Assembly (NCBI GenBank): GCA_008921705.1
Contig: VFFE01009203.1
Span: 1,554,073-1,618,072, forward strand
Origin: Burhinus oedicnemus
Lineage: Eukaryota; Chordata; Aves; Charadriiformes; Burhinidae
Reading direction: 5' to 3'
DNA length: 64,000 bases
Below are positions 62,501 through 64,000 of the stretch, piece by piece; within the stretch, counting starts at the first letter, position 1, and each line of letters starts with the position of its first letter. A model generated the notes under the pieces. The model was given only the letters and a program-made list of their open reading frames with translations. It was not told the origin of the DNA and ran no database searches. Both the position numbers and the translations under genes were made by a program.

Positions 62501-63713
62501 CCTCTGCAAACCCAGAGTCCAGCCTCTGGATTCCATGGACAAACTTATCTGTATGATTATTATGTCAAGAATGAAAGCGTAACCAAAGAGTAGACTGGGA
62601 GAACATTTACCAGGAACATAAAATATATTTGTGAAAGCAAAAGAACAAAAGAGGTGACTGTGTAACATTGCTGGAAATATAAAATGAAATATTGTCTTGC
62701 ACAGCAGCTGTTACTTTAGTCCTGTTTTTACTTGGTCTATCATATACTGCAAAAAAGTGTATTATCTAATTGCATTCCCTTAATTGCCTTAACATGGTGT
62801 GTGCAAGCTCTGGAGATCATTCAGTCCTGAATGAAAGGAGTAAGTGGCAAACAACGAGAGATGCTCCCATTTGTTTTGGGTTTTTTTAATAATATAAGAC
62901 TTTTTTTTTCTTTTAATTTTTGTGTCAGAACAGAAGGTGGAACCTGTTTAGGTTTTAGTGTGTATTCTTAGGAGTAGCAGTCATTATGTAGTCCTGCTGG
63001 CTTATTCTCCATTGTTTGTCCTGGCAACTTTTGAATTTGTTGGACCTGTTCAACCAATTTTTAGGAAAACAAGAAGACTAGACAGAAGGGGGAAAGTAGC
63101 TTGTGAGTGTCCAGTGGAGTAGAGCACGTGGCATGCCATCCCCCTCCTCCTTCACTCTTCTTTTCCTGGGGAGTTCCCAGAGAATCATGCAGAAGATACT
63201 ATGGCTGTCCCACTCATTAATTGAAATCCAGGTGCAGGTTACTGCTACACTTAATAAGGCATTATCCAGAATGAAAAGCTGCTCTGAATTAGGGAAAGTG
63301 GAAAAAAGAACTCGGGCTTCTCATATCCTAGGCCAGCATACTAACCATGCGCTTGACTGGCAAGTCTTTCCTTTTCAGCTGTAATTTTGTTTCACCGTAA
63401 CAATGGAAAAGTTCTAGTTTCATTCCAGTACAAAACAAAAACAGTTTACAAACTTTGAAAGCTATCATGAAACAGGATTATTGTCTTGCAAGCCAGCTCT
63501 GTTCAAATACTTCACTCACCACTTAAATGAAACCATCTAACTTCTTGCCTTTTTTTCACAGCGCTCTTACTTTCGAACTCTTCTTATGTATGGGTTCCAC
63601 TTCCTTGTATGGTTTCTCTGTGTCAAAGAGATCAGGGACACACAGTGCGGATTTAAACTTTTAACCAGAGAAGCTGCCTCACGAACTTTCTCAACTCTTC
63701 ATATAGAACGCTG
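52824..63713 (+). CDS. ALG5: Dolichyl-phosphate beta-glucosyltransferase (exons 1-8; 3' part outside window)
   Basis: ALG5 transfers glucose from UDP-glucose to dolichyl phosphate on the cytosolic face of the ER; the product feeds N-glycan precursor assembly. Exons: 52824-52895, 53699-53870, 55147-55193, 55873-55941, 57197-57289, 58854-58967, 60285-60344, 63562-63713, giving 259 codons plus two bases. Residues 1-33 form a hydrophobic signal anchor (ASLAALLLLLICMIAYI). A family GT2 fold follows: SVVVPSYNEEDR, EVIVVDDGSKDQ (D111-D112), KNRGKGGAVRMG, the metal-binding DAD at 165-167 in MADADGATKF, and QCGFKLLTREAASRTFSTLH. The exon 2 donor is CGGT|GTAAGA: the nearby CCG|GTGTAA gives the wrong phase. 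The last exon here ends mid-codon at GCTG|GTAAAT, so the C-terminus is missing from the window. Confidence 0.96.
52896..53698 (+). other. ALG5 intron 1
   Basis: The first 630 bp belong to the CpG island; the last 150 bp are AT-rich and end in a long pyrimidine tract before exon 2. Frames open here on both strands are a by-product of high G+C. Confidence 0.65.
53871..57196 (+). other. ALG5 introns 2-4
   Basis: AT-rich unique sequence apart from exons 3 (55147-55193) and 4 (55873-55941). Open frames such as 55249-55608 show no recognisable protein and start with a signal-free stretch of intron. No mobile element was identified. Confidence 0.6.
57290..58853 (+). other. ALG5 intron 5
   Basis: It contains an A-run plus (CAAA)n tract at 57599-57640. 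The rest is AT-rich, with nothing I recognise. Confidence 0.6.
57599..57640. repeat. A-run followed by (CAAA)n tract
   Basis: About eleven A, then CCAACAAACAAAACAAACAA and further CAAA units; the same composition as at 20540-20578. Confidence 0.8.
58968..60284 (+). other. ALG5 intron 6 with a GC-rich patch
   Basis: The intron is AT-rich except for about 180 bp (59570-59750) with high G+C and several CpG. The patch has a 63-codon frame (59576-59767) without a recognised domain. No splice-site pair of good quality brackets it. Confidence 0.55.
60345..63561 (+). other. ALG5 intron 7 (3.2 kb)
   Basis: No gene or mobile element recognised. An A-run and C/A-rich tract lies at about 61253-61280, and T-rich runs at about 62877-62925. 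Confidence 0.6.
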
Positions 63714-64000
63714 GTAAATTCTTTCTTTTTTTGTTGTTTTTTCCTAATTGAACATGGTTTTGAAAAAGTAATTTCAGTATTGCAGCTACTATGAAGCATG
63801 TGATGTCTGTGTATAAATCCCATCTGCTCAGTTTAACCAATTATAGTCCTACGTGCATGGCAATTTAGATTTCTTGTTACACTAAAATATCCTGGTAATT
63901 GCTAAAAATTCTATTTTATTATTACAATATACTCTAGAAAATAGTTGGGTATTTAATTTTATTCTTCTTGTGATGAGAGGGAGAATGGGCTTACTAAGTT
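63714..64000 (+). other. Start of ALG5 intron 8
   Basis: AT-rich intron beginning GTAAAT; the next ALG5 exon, which completes a split Trp codon, lies beyond the window. Confidence 0.7.

Overview
The window is nuclear DNA from a bird. The evidence is intron-exon genes with orthologues throughout vertebrates, AT-rich introns, many CR1-type LINE remnants ending in the avian ATTCTATG-type 3' motif, and a solo LTR of a kind familiar from avian endogenous retroviruses. The species cannot be named from sequence alone. The LTR type and the CR1 subfamilies fit Neoaves best, but that is inference.

Three protein genes are present, in the order and relative orientation of the conserved vertebrate block SUPT20H - EXOSC8 - ALG5 (human 13q13). 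SUPT20H (+) runs from a CpG-island promoter near 2.6-3.4 kb through 24 coding exons to a stop at 40430. EXOSC8 (-) has 11 coding exons between 52593 and 40854 and is complete (276 codons). ALG5 (+) starts at 52824 and has eight coding exons here (259 complete codons); its 3' end lies beyond the window. SUPT20H and EXOSC8 are tail to tail, with 423 bp between stop codons. EXOSC8 and ALG5 are head to head, with 230 bp between start codons inside a shared CpG island.

Region by region: 1-2600 is upstream intergenic sequence with no gene I recognise. 2600-3450 is the SUPT20H CpG island and probable first exon. 3450-40430 is SUPT20H; its introns carry two CR1 copies in opposite orientation (8.6-9.5 kb and 25.9-27.15 kb), two probable solo LTRs (10.1-11.15 kb and 21.05-21.64 kb), a CR1-split minisatellite (25.6-27.6 kb) and ancient CR1/L3-like remains (33.06-34.5 kb). 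40.85-52.6 kb is EXOSC8, with a long old CR1 in intron 3 and two CR1 pieces in intron 1. 52.2-53.5 kb is the bidirectional CpG island. 52.8 kb to the end is ALG5. A 20-base assembly gap sits at 40193-40212.

The genes are neighbours by conserved synteny and do not form a pathway. SUPT20H is a SAGA co-activator subunit, EXOSC8 is a core ring subunit of the RNA exosome, and ALG5 makes dolichyl-phosphate-glucose for N-glycosylation in the ER. I found no undescribed multi-gene system. The most interesting signals are the SUPT20H terminal exon, which is open in two frames selected by skipping the preceding Q-rich exon; an in-frame alternative acceptor removing 81 codons of the S/T/P linker; the intragenic inverted CR1 pair; a GC-AG intron in EXOSC8; and the minisatellite.
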